NCBI RefSeq assembly: GCF_029369745.1 | Contig: NZ_CP120210.1 | Location: 2,046,001-2,110,000, forward strand | Direction: 5' to 3' | Source of the DNA: Amycolatopsis sp. QT-25 | GTDB lineage: Bacteria; Actinomycetota; Actinomycetes; Mycobacteriales; Pseudonocardiaceae | Length of the DNA: 64,000 bases | Shown: one piece after another, positions 16,361-24,060 of the stretch | Numbering within the stretch: position 1 is the stretch's first letter | How the letters are laid out: each line of letters opens with the position of its first letter | The notes under the pieces: model-generated | What the model saw: only the letters and a program-made list of their open reading frames with translations | The model's database searches: none | Told to the model about the DNA's origin: nothing | Program-made: the position numbers and the translations under genes

Positions 16361-17731
16361 TTGAAGAGCACCGTCGAGCAGCTCAGCCCGACGCGAGTCA
16401 AGATCAATGTCGAGGTGCCGTTCGACGAGCTCAAGCCGAACTTCGACCGCGCCTACCGCAAGATCGCCCAGCAGGTGCGCATCCCCGGCTTCCGCCCGGG
16501 CAAGGCGCCGGCTCGCGTGCTGGAAAGCCGGATCGGGCGAGCCCCGGTGCTCGACGAGGTCGTCAACGAGGTCATTCCGGCCAAGTACATGGAAGCCGTG
16601 CGCGCGGGCGAGGTCCGCACGCTGGGCCAGCCCGAGTTCGAGGTGACCAAGCTGGAGGACCGCGAGGTCCTCGAGTTCACCGCCGAAGTCGACATCCGCC
16701 CGGAGATCTCGCTGCCCGACCTCGAGGGCTTCGCGGTCAGCGTCGACGACGTCGACCTGACCGACGCCGAGGTCGACGAGCAGCTCGACGAGCTGCGCGC
16801 CCGCTTCGGCACGCTGACCGGCGTCGACCGTCCGGCCGAGAACGGCGACTTCGTCTCGATCGACCTCGCGGCCACCGTCGACGGTCAGGAGGTCGAGGAG
16901 GCCTCGACCACCGGCCTGTCCTACGAGATCGGCTCCGGCCAGCTCGTGGACGGCATCGACGAGGCGATCATCGGCGCGAACGCCGGCGAGACCAAGACCT
17001 TCACCACGAAGCTGGTCGCCGGCGAGTACACGGGCAAGGACGCCGACGTCACCGTCACCGTGCAGACCATCAAGCAGCGCGAGCTGCCCGAGGCGGACGA
17101 CGAGTTCGCCCAGCTGGCGAGCGAGTTCGACACGATCGACGAGCTGAAGGCCGACCTTCGCGAGCGCCTCGGCCGCGTCAAGAAGATGCAGCAGGGCGTC
17201 CAGGCCCGCGACAAGGTCCTCGAGGAGCTTCTCGAGCGCACCGAGGTCGCGATCCCGGAGAAGGTCCTCGAGGCCGAGATCGAGAACCGCAAGCACGACG
17301 CGATCCACCCCTTCGACCACGACGAGGCGCAGTTCGCGCAGGCGCTCGAGGCCGAAGGGCGCACGCTCGAAGAGTTCGACACCGAGGTCCGCGAGGAGGC
17401 GGAGAAGGCCGTCCGCACGCAGCTGCTGCTGGACAGCATCGCCGACGACGAGAAGACGTCGGTCAACGACGGCGAGCTCACCGAACGCATCATCTACCAG
17501 GCGCAGCGCTTCGGCGTCAGCCCGGACGAGTACGTCCAGCGGGCGCAGCAGTCCGGTCAGCTGACCGCGATCTACGCCGACGTGCGCCGCGGCAAGGCGC
17601 TGGCCTCGGTGGTCCGCAAGACCACCGTGACCGACGCCTCCGGCGCCACGGTCGACCTCGAAGAGCTCTTCGGCCCCGCAGCCGAGGAGACGCAGGTCAC
17701 CGAAGAGACCGCGAAGACCGCGGCCGAGTAG
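16361..17731 (+). CDS. tig: Trigger factor, ribosome-associated chaperone and prolyl isomerase (456 aa)
   Basis: A TTG start at 16361 with GAGGAG before it gives MKSTVEQLSPTRVKINVEVPFDELKP. The ribosome-docking signature is GFRPGKAP (about 44-51) in the N-terminal domain. The FKBP-type PPIase domain follows (about 160-245, NGDFVSIDLAATVDGQEVEEAS... and KTFTTKLVAGEYTGKDADVTVTVQTIKQRELPEADDEF). The C-terminal helical arms and an acidic tail (EELFGPAAEETQVTEETAKTAAE) complete it. Length is normal for actinobacteria. It binds nascent chains at the exit tunnel. It precedes clpP1P2, as in mycobacteria, but a strong hairpin lies between them. Confidence 0.98.
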   Translation: MKSTVEQLSPTRVKINVEVPFDELKPNFDRAYRKIAQQVRIPGFRPGKAPARVLESRIGRAPVLDEVVNEVIPAKYMEAVRAGEVRTLGQPEFEVTKLEDREVLEFTAEVDIRPEISLPDLEGFAVSVDDVDLTDAEVDEQLDELRARFGTLTGVDRPAENGDFVSIDLAATVDGQEVEEASTTGLSYEIGSGQLVDGIDEAIIGANAGETKTFTTKLVAGEYTGKDADVTVTVQTIKQRELPEADDEFAQLASEFDTIDELKADLRERLGRVKKMQQGVQARDKVLEELLERTEVAIPEKVLEAEIENRKHDAIHPFDHDEAQFAQALEAEGRTLEEFDTEVREEAEKAVRTQLLLDSIADDEKTSVNDGELTERIIYQAQRFGVSPDEYVQRAQQSGQLTAIYADVRRGKALASVVRKTTVTDASGATVDLEELFGPAAEETQVTEETAKTAAE

Positions 17732-17760
17732 GGAATACCCGGTCCGGTCGAAACAGACCG

Positions 17761-17778
17761 TAAAGCTGTAAGCGAACT
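17761..17778. promoter_or_regulatory. Candidate ClgR-type operator upstream of clpP1
   Basis: AAAGCTGTAAGCGAACT fits the palindromic ClgR consensus (as I recall it, WNNWCGCYNANRGCGWWS) except for one position of the left CGC and an end base. It is centred about 59 bp before the start point implied by the -10-like TAGGGT at 17816-17821. ClgR activates clpP operons in Corynebacterium, Streptomyces and Mycobacterium. The site overlaps the left arm of the tig terminator hairpin. Confidence 0.4.
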
Positions 17779-17814
17779 TGGGCGGTGTCAGGCATTCTGC
17801 ACCGCCCAAGTTCG
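17773..17814 (+). terminator. tig terminator hairpin
   Basis: A perfect 15-bp stem (17773-17787 with 17800-17814) encloses a 12-base loop, 41 bp after the tig stop. There is no T-run, as is common for actinobacterial hairpin terminators. It separates tig from the clpP1 promoter. Confidence 0.8.
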
Positions 17815-17815
17815 T

Positions 17816-17821
17816 TAGGGT
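17816..17821 (+). promoter_or_regulatory. -10-like element for clpP1
   Basis: TAGGGT lies immediately after the tig terminator and about 95 bp before the clpP1 start codon. The implied leader is about 90 nt. No clear -35 hexamer is visible, consistent with activator dependence. Confidence 0.4.
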
Positions 17822-17915
17822 CGGTTGCAAGATCCTCAGCACCTGGACACAGCATCTGGACATACAGCGGCGGCCGAAGCTCGGCTGGCCGCCGTCGGCG
17901 AAAAGGCAGGCAGAC

Positions 17916-18518
17916 GTGACGCAGCACATGCCCGAGGCGCGGACCGGAACCGCGGGGCTCAACCTCACCGACTCGGTCTTCGAGCGGTTGCTCCAGGAGC
18001 GCATCGTCGTCCTCGGCTCCGAGGTCAACGACGAGGTCGCCAACCGGATCACCGCCCAGTTGTTGCTGCTCGACGCAGACGACTCCGAGTCGGACATCCG
18101 CTTCTACATCAACTCGCCCGGTGGCTCGGTCACCGCGGGTTTCGCGATCTACGACACCATGCAGCTGATCCGCCCGGACGTCGCGACGTACGCGATGGGC
18201 CTGGCCGCGTCGATGGGGCAGTTCCTGCTCTCCTCCGGCACCCCCGGCAAGCGCTACGCGCTGCAGCACGCGCGCATCCTCATGCACCAGCCCTCGGCGG
18301 GGGTCGGCGGCACGGCCTCCGACATCGCCATCCAGGCCGAGGTGTTCGGCAAGTGGAAGCAGGAGCTGGCCAAGATCACGGCCGAGCAGACCGGCCAGAC
18401 CGTCGAGCAGATCGTCAAGGACGGTGACCGCGACCGCTGGTTCACCGCGCAGGAGGCGAAGGACTACGGCTTCGTGGACCAGGTCCTCACGCGTGAGAAC
18501 CCGCTTCCCAACAGCTGA
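17916..18518 (+). CDS. clpP1: ATP-dependent Clp protease proteolytic subunit, first copy (200 aa)
   Basis: GTG at 17916 follows AAGGCAGG. The longer open frame runs back into the leader, and the ATG at 17928 is an alternative. The catalytic triad is S99 (GLAASMGQF), H124 (ILMHQPS) and D173 (GDRDRWF). [13 protein letters not shown] and the [19 protein letters not shown] handle region are typical. A propeptide-like N-terminus ([17 protein letters not shown]) precedes the axial loop. ClpP1 and ClpP2 form a mixed 14-mer in actinobacteria, fed by ClpX or ClpC1. It forms an operon with clpP2 (28-bp gap). ClgR control is suggested by the upstream motif. Confidence 0.98.
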   Translation: MTQHMPEARTGTAGLNLTDSVFERLLQERIVVLGSEVNDEVANRITAQLLLLDADDSESDIRFYINSPGGSVTAGFAIYDTMQLIRPDVATYAMGLAASMGQFLLSSGTPGKRYALQHARILMHQPSAGVGGTASDIAIQAEVFGKWKQELAKITAEQTGQTVEQIVKDGDRDRWFTAQEAKDYGFVDQVLTRENPLPNS

Positions 18519-18546
18519 TCCGCGCCGGCACACAGGAGAATTTCCA

Positions 18547-19218
18547 ATGAGCAACTTCCAGCTTCCGATCGGGTCGCAGGCGCCTGGGATGCAGTCGCGG
18601 CTCCAGCTGCCGCAGTCGCGGTACGTCCTGCCCTCGTACGTCGAGCGCACCAGCTACGGCATCAAGGAATCGAACCCGTACAACAAGCTGTACGAAGAGC
18701 GGCAGATCATGCTCGGCGTGCAGATCGACGACGCGTCGGCGAACGACGTCATGGTCCAGCTGCTGCACCTCGAGCACGAGGACCCGGACCGCGACATCAT
18801 GATCCTGATCAACTCGCCCGGTGGCTCGTTCACCGCGCTGATGGCGATCTACGACACGATGCAGTACGTCCGCCCCGACATCGTCACCATGTGCATCGGC
18901 CAGGCCGCTTCGGCCGCCGCGGTGCTGCTGGCGGCCGGCACCCCCGGCAAGCGGTTCACGCTGCCGAACTCGCGGGTGCTGATCCACCAGCCCGCCACCG
19001 AGGGCACCTACGGCCAGGTTTCGGACCTGGAGATCCAGGCCAACGAGATCCAGCGGGTGCGGCGCCAGATGGAGGTCATCCTGGCGAAGCACACGAACAA
19101 GGAAGCCGACGAGATCAAGAAGGACATCGAGCGCGACAAGATCCTGACGGCCGACGAGGCCAAGGCGTACGGGATCGTCGACGAGGTACTCGAGTACCGC
19201 AAGGCTTCGAGCAGCTGA
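18547..19218 (+). CDS. clpP2: ATP-dependent Clp protease proteolytic subunit, second copy (223 aa)
   Basis: ATG at 18547 has ACAGGAGAA before it. The triad is S122 (GQAASAAAV), H147 (VLIHQPA) and D197 (IERDKIL). The longer N-terminus (MSNFQLPIGSQAPGMQSRLQLPQSRYVLPSYVERT) matches actinobacterial ClpP2, which has an extended propeptide. ILINSPGGSFTALMAIYDTM and the TEGTYGQVSDLEIQANEI handle are conserved. It pairs with ClpP1; the mixed ring is essential in mycobacteria. The gene is followed by an 18-bp-stem hairpin, so clpX has its own promoter. Confidence 0.98.
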   Translation: MSNFQLPIGSQAPGMQSRLQLPQSRYVLPSYVERTSYGIKESNPYNKLYEERQIMLGVQIDDASANDVMVQLLHLEHEDPDRDIMILINSPGGSFTALMAIYDTMQYVRPDIVTMCIGQAASAAAVLLAAGTPGKRFTLPNSRVLIHQPATEGTYGQVSDLEIQANEIQRVRRQMEVILAKHTNKEADEIKKDIERDKILTADEAKAYGIVDEVLEYRKASSS

Positions 19219-19225
19219 TCGTGCC

Positions 19226-19266
19226 GGGGTCCGGTGCGTGTCGGGAGACGACACGCACCGGACCCC
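19226..19266 (+). terminator. clpP1-clpP2 operon terminator
   Basis: A perfect 18-bp stem (19226-19243 with 19249-19266) with a GGAGA loop begins 8 bp after the clpP2 stop. No T-run follows. Confidence 0.85.
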
Positions 19267-19435
19267 TGGTCTAAGGTCAGCTTCTGGCGTGCTCGGATGT
19301 GACGTGGGTTCTCCCGCCGACGGCATCGGGCGGGTACCGTCAGTGGCAGTGTGTGAGGCTCCGAGCGGTCATCCGTGACCGGGGCGGTAAGACAGTCAGG
19401 CGCGTATCGCGCCGGAGGGGACGAGGTCAACGGCC

Positions 19436-20731
19436 ATGGCACGGATCGGTGACGGCGGCGACCTGCTGAAATGTTCTTTCTGCGGCAAGAGCCAAAAGCA
19501 GGTGAAGAAGCTCATTGCCGGCCCCGGGGTCTACATCTGCGATGAGTGCATCGATCTCTGCAACGAGATCATCGAAGAGGAACTGGCCGAGGCCGGTGAG
19601 GTCAAGCTCGACGAGCTGCCCAAACCCGCCGAGATCCACGAGTTCCTCGAGCAGTACATCATCGGCCAGGACGACGCGAAGCGTTCGCTGGCCGTGGCGG
19701 TGTACAACCACTACAAGCGTGTGCAGTCCGACGACAAGGCCGGGCCGAAGGATTCCAAGGACGAGACCGTCGAGCTGGCGAAGTCCAACATCCTGATGCT
19801 CGGGCCGACGGGGTGCGGCAAGACCTACCTGGCCCAGACGCTGGCGAAGATGCTGAACGTCCCGTTCGCGATCGCGGACGCCACGGCGCTCACCGAAGCA
19901 GGCTACGTGGGCGAGGACGTCGAGAACATCCTGCTCAAGCTGATCCAGGCGGCGGATTACGACGTCAAGCGCGCCGAGACGGGCATCATCTACATCGACG
20001 AGGTCGACAAGATCGCCCGGAAGTCGGAGAACCCGTCGATCACGCGCGACGTGTCGGGCGAGGGCGTTCAGCAGGCGCTGCTGAAGATCCTCGAGGGCAC
20101 CACCGCTTCGGTGCCGCCGCAGGGCGGCCGCAAGCACCCGCACCAGGAGTTCATCCAGATCGACACGACGAACGTGCTGTTCATCGTGGCCGGCGCGTTC
20201 GCCGGGCTGGAGAAGATCATCAACGAGCGGGTCGGCAAACGCGGCCTCGGTTTCGGTGCGGAGATCCGTACCAAGGCCGAGATCGACGAGAGCGACATCT
20301 TCTCCGACACCATGCCGGAGGACCTGATCAAGTTCGGGTTGATCCCGGAGTTCATCGGCCGCCTCCCGGTCGTGGCGACGGTGACCCACCTGGACAAGGA
20401 GTCGCTGGTCAGCATTCTGACCACGCCGCGCAACGCGCTGGTGAAGCAGTACAAGAAGCTCTTCGAGATGGACAACGTCGAGCTGGAGTTCACCAAGACC
20501 GCGCTCGAGGCCATCGCCGACCAGGCCGTGCTCCGCGGCACCGGCGCCCGTGGCCTTCGCGCGATCATGGAAGAGGTCCTGCAGCCGGTCATGTACGACA
20601 TTCCCAGCCGCGACGACGTCGCGAAGGTCGTCATCACCGAGCAGACCGTCCGCGAGAACGTGAACCCGACGATCGTGGCCCGTCAGCCGTCACGCCGTCG
20701 TGGCAGCGAACGCGGTGAGAAGTCCGCCTGA
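19436..20731 (+). CDS. clpX: ATP-dependent Clp protease ATP-binding subunit ClpX (431 aa)
   Basis: The ATG at 19436 gives [20 protein letters not shown]. The N-terminal zinc-binding domain has C13, C16, C35 and C38. Walker A is GPTGCGKT (123-130), and Walker B is in [12 protein letters not shown]. The [28 protein letters not shown] segment carries sensor and pore-2 elements. GYVGEDVE is the pore-1 loop and [18 protein letters not shown] is sensor 2. The IGF-type ClpP-contact loop is present as VGKRGLGFG. It unfolds tagged substrates for ClpP1P2. It lies 217 bp after clpP2 with a terminator between. Confidence 0.98.
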   Translation: MARIGDGGDLLKCSFCGKSQKQVKKLIAGPGVYICDECIDLCNEIIEEELAEAGEVKLDELPKPAEIHEFLEQYIIGQDDAKRSLAVAVYNHYKRVQSDDKAGPKDSKDETVELAKSNILMLGPTGCGKTYLAQTLAKMLNVPFAIADATALTEAGYVGEDVENILLKLIQAADYDVKRAETGIIYIDEVDKIARKSENPSITRDVSGEGVQQALLKILEGTTASVPPQGGRKHPHQEFIQIDTTNVLFIVAGAFAGLEKIINERVGKRGLGFGAEIRTKAEIDESDIFSDTMPEDLIKFGLIPEFIGRLPVVATVTHLDKESLVSILTTPRNALVKQYKKLFEMDNVELEFTKTALEAIADQAVLRGTGARGLRAIMEEVLQPVMYDIPSRDDVAKVVITEQTVRENVNPTIVARQPSRRRGSERGEKSA

Positions 20732-20751
20732 AAAACGCACGACAGCGTCGA

Positions 20752-20787
20752 CGATGCCCCGGCCGGAGCCTTCCGGCCGGGGCATCG
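20752..20787 (+). terminator. clpX terminator
   Basis: A perfect 16-bp stem (20752-20767 with 20772-20787) with a GCCT loop is followed by GTTTC. It lies 20 bp after the clpX stop. Confidence 0.85.
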
Positions 20788-20834
20788 GTTTCTCCGGCCA
20801 GGTCCGGCCGGTGACCGGAGCGAGATAGGATGCG

Positions 20835-21218
20835 ATGGTGCCGCTGACTACCACGAAGGACGAGAACGAGGCTCCCGAGCTGGCAGCCGCGGGTCCACGC
20901 GAGGTCAGGGGACTCGTCGAACTCACCGAACGCCTCGTGGTCGGGGCATATCGCGGGCATCCGTGGCTGCCGCGCGCGCTGACGATCGCGCTGGGTGTGC
21001 TCGTGGCGACCTGCCTGGTGGCCGGGGTCGTCCGGTTGTCGCCGCTGCCGCTGCTCCCACTGCCGTTCTTCGCCGTCTCGGCGTACGCGCTCGTCCGGCT
21101 CAAGACGGCGCGAAGCGCGGAGGCGAACTCCTCACTCGTCGCCTGGACCGGACTGTTCACCGGTGCGACGCTCGCCGGATTCTGGTTGATCTCGATGGCG
21201 GGACGCTGGCTCGGCTGA
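20835..21218 (+). CDS. Small membrane protein (127 aa)
   Basis: ATG at 20835 is taken, but the next codon (GTG at 20838) may be the true start because TAGGAT at 20826-20831 lies exactly 6 nt before it, as for a leaderless mRNA. The product has a charged N-terminus (about 45 residues) and three predicted membrane helices: LTIALGVLVATCLVAGVVRL, PLLPLPFFAVSAYALVRL and AWTGLFTGATLAGFWLISM. No family is recognised. It lies between the clpX terminator and the anti-sigma gene. Confidence 0.75.
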   Translation: MVPLTTTKDENEAPELAAAGPREVRGLVELTERLVVGAYRGHPWLPRALTIALGVLVATCLVAGVVRLSPLPLLPLPFFAVSAYALVRLKTARSAEANSSLVAWTGLFTGATLAGFWLISMAGRWLG

Positions 21219-21288
21219 CCGGCGGGATGCCCGAATTCGGATTTTCCTTCGTTAGCGGGGTTTCGCTCCCGGCCCGACAGGGTAAGAC

Positions 21289-22215
21289 GTGTCCGTGACA
21301 ACCATCGCAGGACCCTTCATCCATGTGGGCCTGCTCTACTCCGGTGACGCCGAGTACCTGGACGGAACGATTCCGTACATCCTCGAGGGCCTGAAGCTCG
21401 ACGAGCCGGTCGCGGTCGCCGTTCCCGGCCGGAACCTGACGCTGATCGAAGACGCGCTGGGCGATGCCGCCGCCGAGGTCGAGCTCATCGACATGACCGA
21501 AGCGGGCCGCAACCCGGGCCGCATCCTTCCCGGCGTGCTGCTCGCGTTCGCCGACAACCGGCCGGGTCCGGTCCGGATCATCGGCGAGCCGATCTGGGCG
21601 GGCCGGTCGCCCCTCGAGTACCCGGCGTGCGCCCAGCACGAAGCGCTGATCAACTTCGCTTTCGGCGACCGCGACCTCAGCGTTCTGTGCCCCTACGACC
21701 GGATCGGGCTCGAAGACGGCGTCCTCGCCGACGCCGAGCGGACCCATCCGATCCTCGCCGACGCCGACGGCGATCGCCCCAGCGAGAACTACGCCCCCGA
21801 CGCGGTCGTCGAGCAGTACAACCTGCCGCTGCCCGAACCGCTCGTGGCCGAGGCGTTCCGGTTCGATCTCCTCAGGCTCGCCGCGGTGCGGCACTTCGCG
21901 CAGGGGCGGGCCGAGGAGAGCGGGCTCGGCCCCGACCGGGTGGAAGATCTCGTCCTCGCCGTGGCGGAATTGTCCGCCAACAGCGTGCTGCACGGTTCGG
22001 GCCAGGGCGTCGTCCGCGTCTGGCGGGACGAGGAGTACGTGCTCTGCGAGGTCGTCGACGAAGGCACGCTGAGCGATCCGCTGGCGGGCAGGCGGCCCGC
22101 CACCCCGGGACAGATCGGCGGACGCGGCCTGGTGCTGGTGAATCAGGTCGCCGATCTGGTCCGGCAGTACTTGAGACCGGGCTCGACCGTGACCAGGATC
22201 TTCTTCCGCGTCTGA
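21289..22215 (+). CDS. MEDS-HATPase anti-sigma regulatory protein (308 aa)
   Basis: GTG at 21289 is taken, with another GTG six bases on. The N-terminal ~165 residues (FIHVGLLYSGDAEYLDGTIPYILEGL, VAVAVPGRNLTLIEDALG, WAGRSPLEYPACAQHEALINFAF, LSVLCPYD) are an MEDS sensory domain. Residues ~180-308 are a GHKL ATPase of the RsbW type: FDLLRLAAVRHFA, VEDLVLAVAELSANSVLHG (N-box), CEVVDEG and IGGRGLVLVNQVAD (G-box). Such fusions are common in actinomycetes as switch proteins that bind anti-anti-sigma partners or kinases. No sigma factor lies next to it here, so the partner is encoded elsewhere. Confidence 0.9.
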   Translation: MSVTTIAGPFIHVGLLYSGDAEYLDGTIPYILEGLKLDEPVAVAVPGRNLTLIEDALGDAAAEVELIDMTEAGRNPGRILPGVLLAFADNRPGPVRIIGEPIWAGRSPLEYPACAQHEALINFAFGDRDLSVLCPYDRIGLEDGVLADAERTHPILADADGDRPSENYAPDAVVEQYNLPLPEPLVAEAFRFDLLRLAAVRHFAQGRAEESGLGPDRVEDLVLAVAELSANSVLHGSGQGVVRVWRDEEYVLCEVVDEGTLSDPLAGRRPATPGQIGGRGLVLVNQVADLVRQYLRPGSTVTRIFFRV

Positions 22216-22222
22216 GAGCCGC

Positions 22223-23164
22223 TCAAGCGTTCTTCGGGACGTGCTTGCCGAGGAACGCGACCAGGCTCGGCACGACGGTGCGGTTGAACGTGTCGCCGTG
22301 TTTGCCGCGAGCGGTGTGCGCGACCAGGGGCCGCGCTTCGGAGATGAACTTCCGCACCCCGCCGATGAACGGGTCTTCGGTGCCGCACCAGATCCCGGTC
22401 GGCACCTTTTTGATGATGTCGATGTGGCGCAACGGGTCCAGCGAGCCCCAGTCGGTGGCGTCGCGGAACGCGCGCCGTTTGCTCATCTCGGCCCACGACG
22501 TCATCAGCGCGGGCGCGAGTGCCGCGACCGCGGCGGGCGGGCGACGGCGTTCGAGACGGCGCCGCGTGTAGAGCAGCGCGCCGAAACCGCCCATGGAAAG
22601 CCCGGTGGCGGCGAAGGGCAGCCCGTCCCGGCCGCCGAGGCCGCGCGCGGCCAGCCAGCGGGGGACCTCTTCGAGCAGCATCGCCATCGGGTTGTCGCCG
22701 GGCTGGTTCTCGTGCCAGTAGTGGTCACCGCCGTCGACCGCGACGAATCCGAACGGGGGCACCGCCTTCCGGGCGACCTCGCTGCCGAGCTGCTTGAGCA
22801 GCCCGGTGGGGGCCGCGTGCCGCGCGGTGCCGTGGAGGCCGTGGAGCATCAGTGACATCGGCAGGCCCTTGGGCGGTGCCTTGGTCGGCAGCATCAGCAC
22901 GAGATCGACTTCGCGCCCCCGGGCTTCGGAATAGACCCGCTCGACGCGGGGGCTGCCCAGCTGGGTGGCCGGGGTCGGCGACGCGACGCCGAGTGCCCGC
23001 TGCAGCGCCTCACTGAACGGCAGGGCTCCGGTGGCCGTTCCGGCGGCGAGCCCGGCGACGCCGAGCCCGGAGGCGCCGGCGATCAGCACGGACCGGCGGC
23101 TCAGCCAGCGACGGGCGCCGTCGACCCCCGGCAGCGCCGTGTGCCCCTGCTCGTCCTCGTTCAC
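22223..23164 (-). CDS. Tat-exported alpha/beta hydrolase (esterase-like, 313 aa)
   Basis: The start is GTG 23164 in a G-rich leader. A twin-arginine signal is visible: RRWLSRRSVLIAGASGLGVAGLAAG (about 18-42). The alpha/beta hydrolase core includes LPMSLMLHGLHGTARHA (oxyanion region), nucleophile elbow GLSMGGFGALLY (Ser between L and M), WCGTEDPFIGG (acid loop) and the C-terminal GKHGDTFNRTVVPSLVAFLGKH (catalytic His). It resembles the esterase-D/PHB-depolymerase-like fold. The product is probably secreted or cell-wall bound. It ends 8 bp from the stop of the convergent anti-sigma gene. Confidence 0.87.
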   Translation of the reverse strand: MNEDEQGHTALPGVDGARRWLSRRSVLIAGASGLGVAGLAAGTATGALPFSEALQRALGVASPTPATQLGSPRVERVYSEARGREVDLVLMLPTKAPPKGLPMSLMLHGLHGTARHAAPTGLLKQLGSEVARKAVPPFGFVAVDGGDHYWHENQPGDNPMAMLLEEVPRWLAARGLGGRDGLPFAATGLSMGGFGALLYTRRRLERRRPPAAVAALAPALMTSWAEMSKRRAFRDATDWGSLDPLRHIDIIKKVPTGIWCGTEDPFIGGVRKFISEARPLVAHTARGKHGDTFNRTVVPSLVAFLGKHVPKNA

Positions 23165-23289
23165 CCGTCCCCGTTCCCGTCCCCAGTCCCCGTCGATCTC
23201 CTGCCGGCCGTGGGCCGTCACCAGGTCAGACGCGCGTTTCCGCCGGAAAGTTGCACTTGTCACCGACCTGTGACCGGGGTATCGCCGGA

Positions 23290-23988
23290 TCAGGTGCCGA
23301 TGTTTCCCGCTTTCGCGCGCCATGCCTCGATCGAGATCCGCGCGGACCGCGTCGCGGCTTCGTAAGTGTCGCCGAGACCCACGCCGAGGGCGGTGGCCAG
23401 GGGAATCAGGATGTGGTCCACACCATTCTCGCCGTCGCCGAAGTGACCGGCGACCTCCAGCGTGATGTAGCCGTGCACGGCACTCCAGAGCTGGGCGGCG
23501 ACGTCGAACTCCGGGGCGGGCCGGAACCGGCCGGCGTCGATCACGCGTTTCGCGGCGCGAACGAGGTAACCGAAGGCCTCGATGCCTTCGTCGCTGAGGC
23601 TCTCGCGGGTCTCCTCGCTGGTCATGTCGACCAGCGCCGCCTTCTGCCCGTTGGGCTGACTCTGGCCGAAAGTCACCGCGTAGAGCTGCGGGTTCTCCAC
23701 CACGGTCCGCCGGTACGCCAGCGCCAGGGTGAGGATGTCGGCCGCCGGGTCGGCGGTTTCCTCGATCTCGCCCAGCTTCGCCGACAGCCGCCGGAATCCC
23801 TCGCGCGCGACCTCGTCCACCAGCGCGCCCATCCCGCCGAAGTGGGTGTACACGGCCATGGTCGACGCGCCGATCTCGGCCGCCAGTTTGCGGGCCTGGA
23901 GTGCCTCCGGGCCGCCGTCCGAGAGCAGCCGGATCGCCGCTTCGACCAGTTTCGCCTTGACCTCGGCGGCGGAGGGTTTCGGTGCCAT
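23290..23988 (-). CDS. TetR-family transcriptional regulator (232 aa)
   Basis: ATG at 23988 has no clear ribosome site, but GATACT lies 7 nt upstream (24001-23996 on the minus strand), so the mRNA is probably leaderless. The HTH is VKAKLVEAAIRLLSDGG, LQARKLAAEIGASTMAVYTHFGGMGALVDEVAREGF (about 10-65). The C-terminal ligand domain matches the TetR_C group with WG-type dimer helices (QLWSAVHGYITLEVAGHF). It faces the carotenoid oxygenase gene over a 72-bp gap holding two identical operator-like palindromes, so it almost certainly represses both genes. Confidence 0.93.
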   Translation of the reverse strand: MAPKPSAAEVKAKLVEAAIRLLSDGGPEALQARKLAAEIGASTMAVYTHFGGMGALVDEVAREGFRRLSAKLGEIEETADPAADILTLALAYRRTVVENPQLYAVTFGQSQPNGQKAALVDMTSEETRESLSDEGIEAFGYLVRAAKRVIDAGRFRPAPEFDVAAQLWSAVHGYITLEVAGHFGDGENGVDHILIPLATALGVGLGDTYEAATRSARISIEAWRAKAGNIGT

Positions 23989-24003
23989 GCTTGCCAGTAT
24001 CCC

Positions 24004-24039
24004 ATAACCCTGTTATAAACGTATCCATAACCGCGTTAT
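24004..24039. promoter_or_regulatory. Two tandem TetR operators
   Basis: ATAAC-CCT-GTTAT (24004-24016) and ATAAC-CGC-GTTAT (24027-24039) are perfect 5-bp-arm palindromes with 3-base centres. Their centres lie 23 bp apart, close to two helical turns. They fill the gap between tetR (23988) and the oxygenase start (24061). The first lies directly behind the tetR -10 element. Confidence 0.8.
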
Positions 24040-24060
24040 ATCCACCGCTAGGGGGTCTCG

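Noticed and set aside
15960-16364. Short ORF with CENCG-like zinc-knuckle sequence upstream of tig
   Set aside because: Only one CxxC pair, no ribosome site, and it overlaps the tig promoter and start; probably chance.
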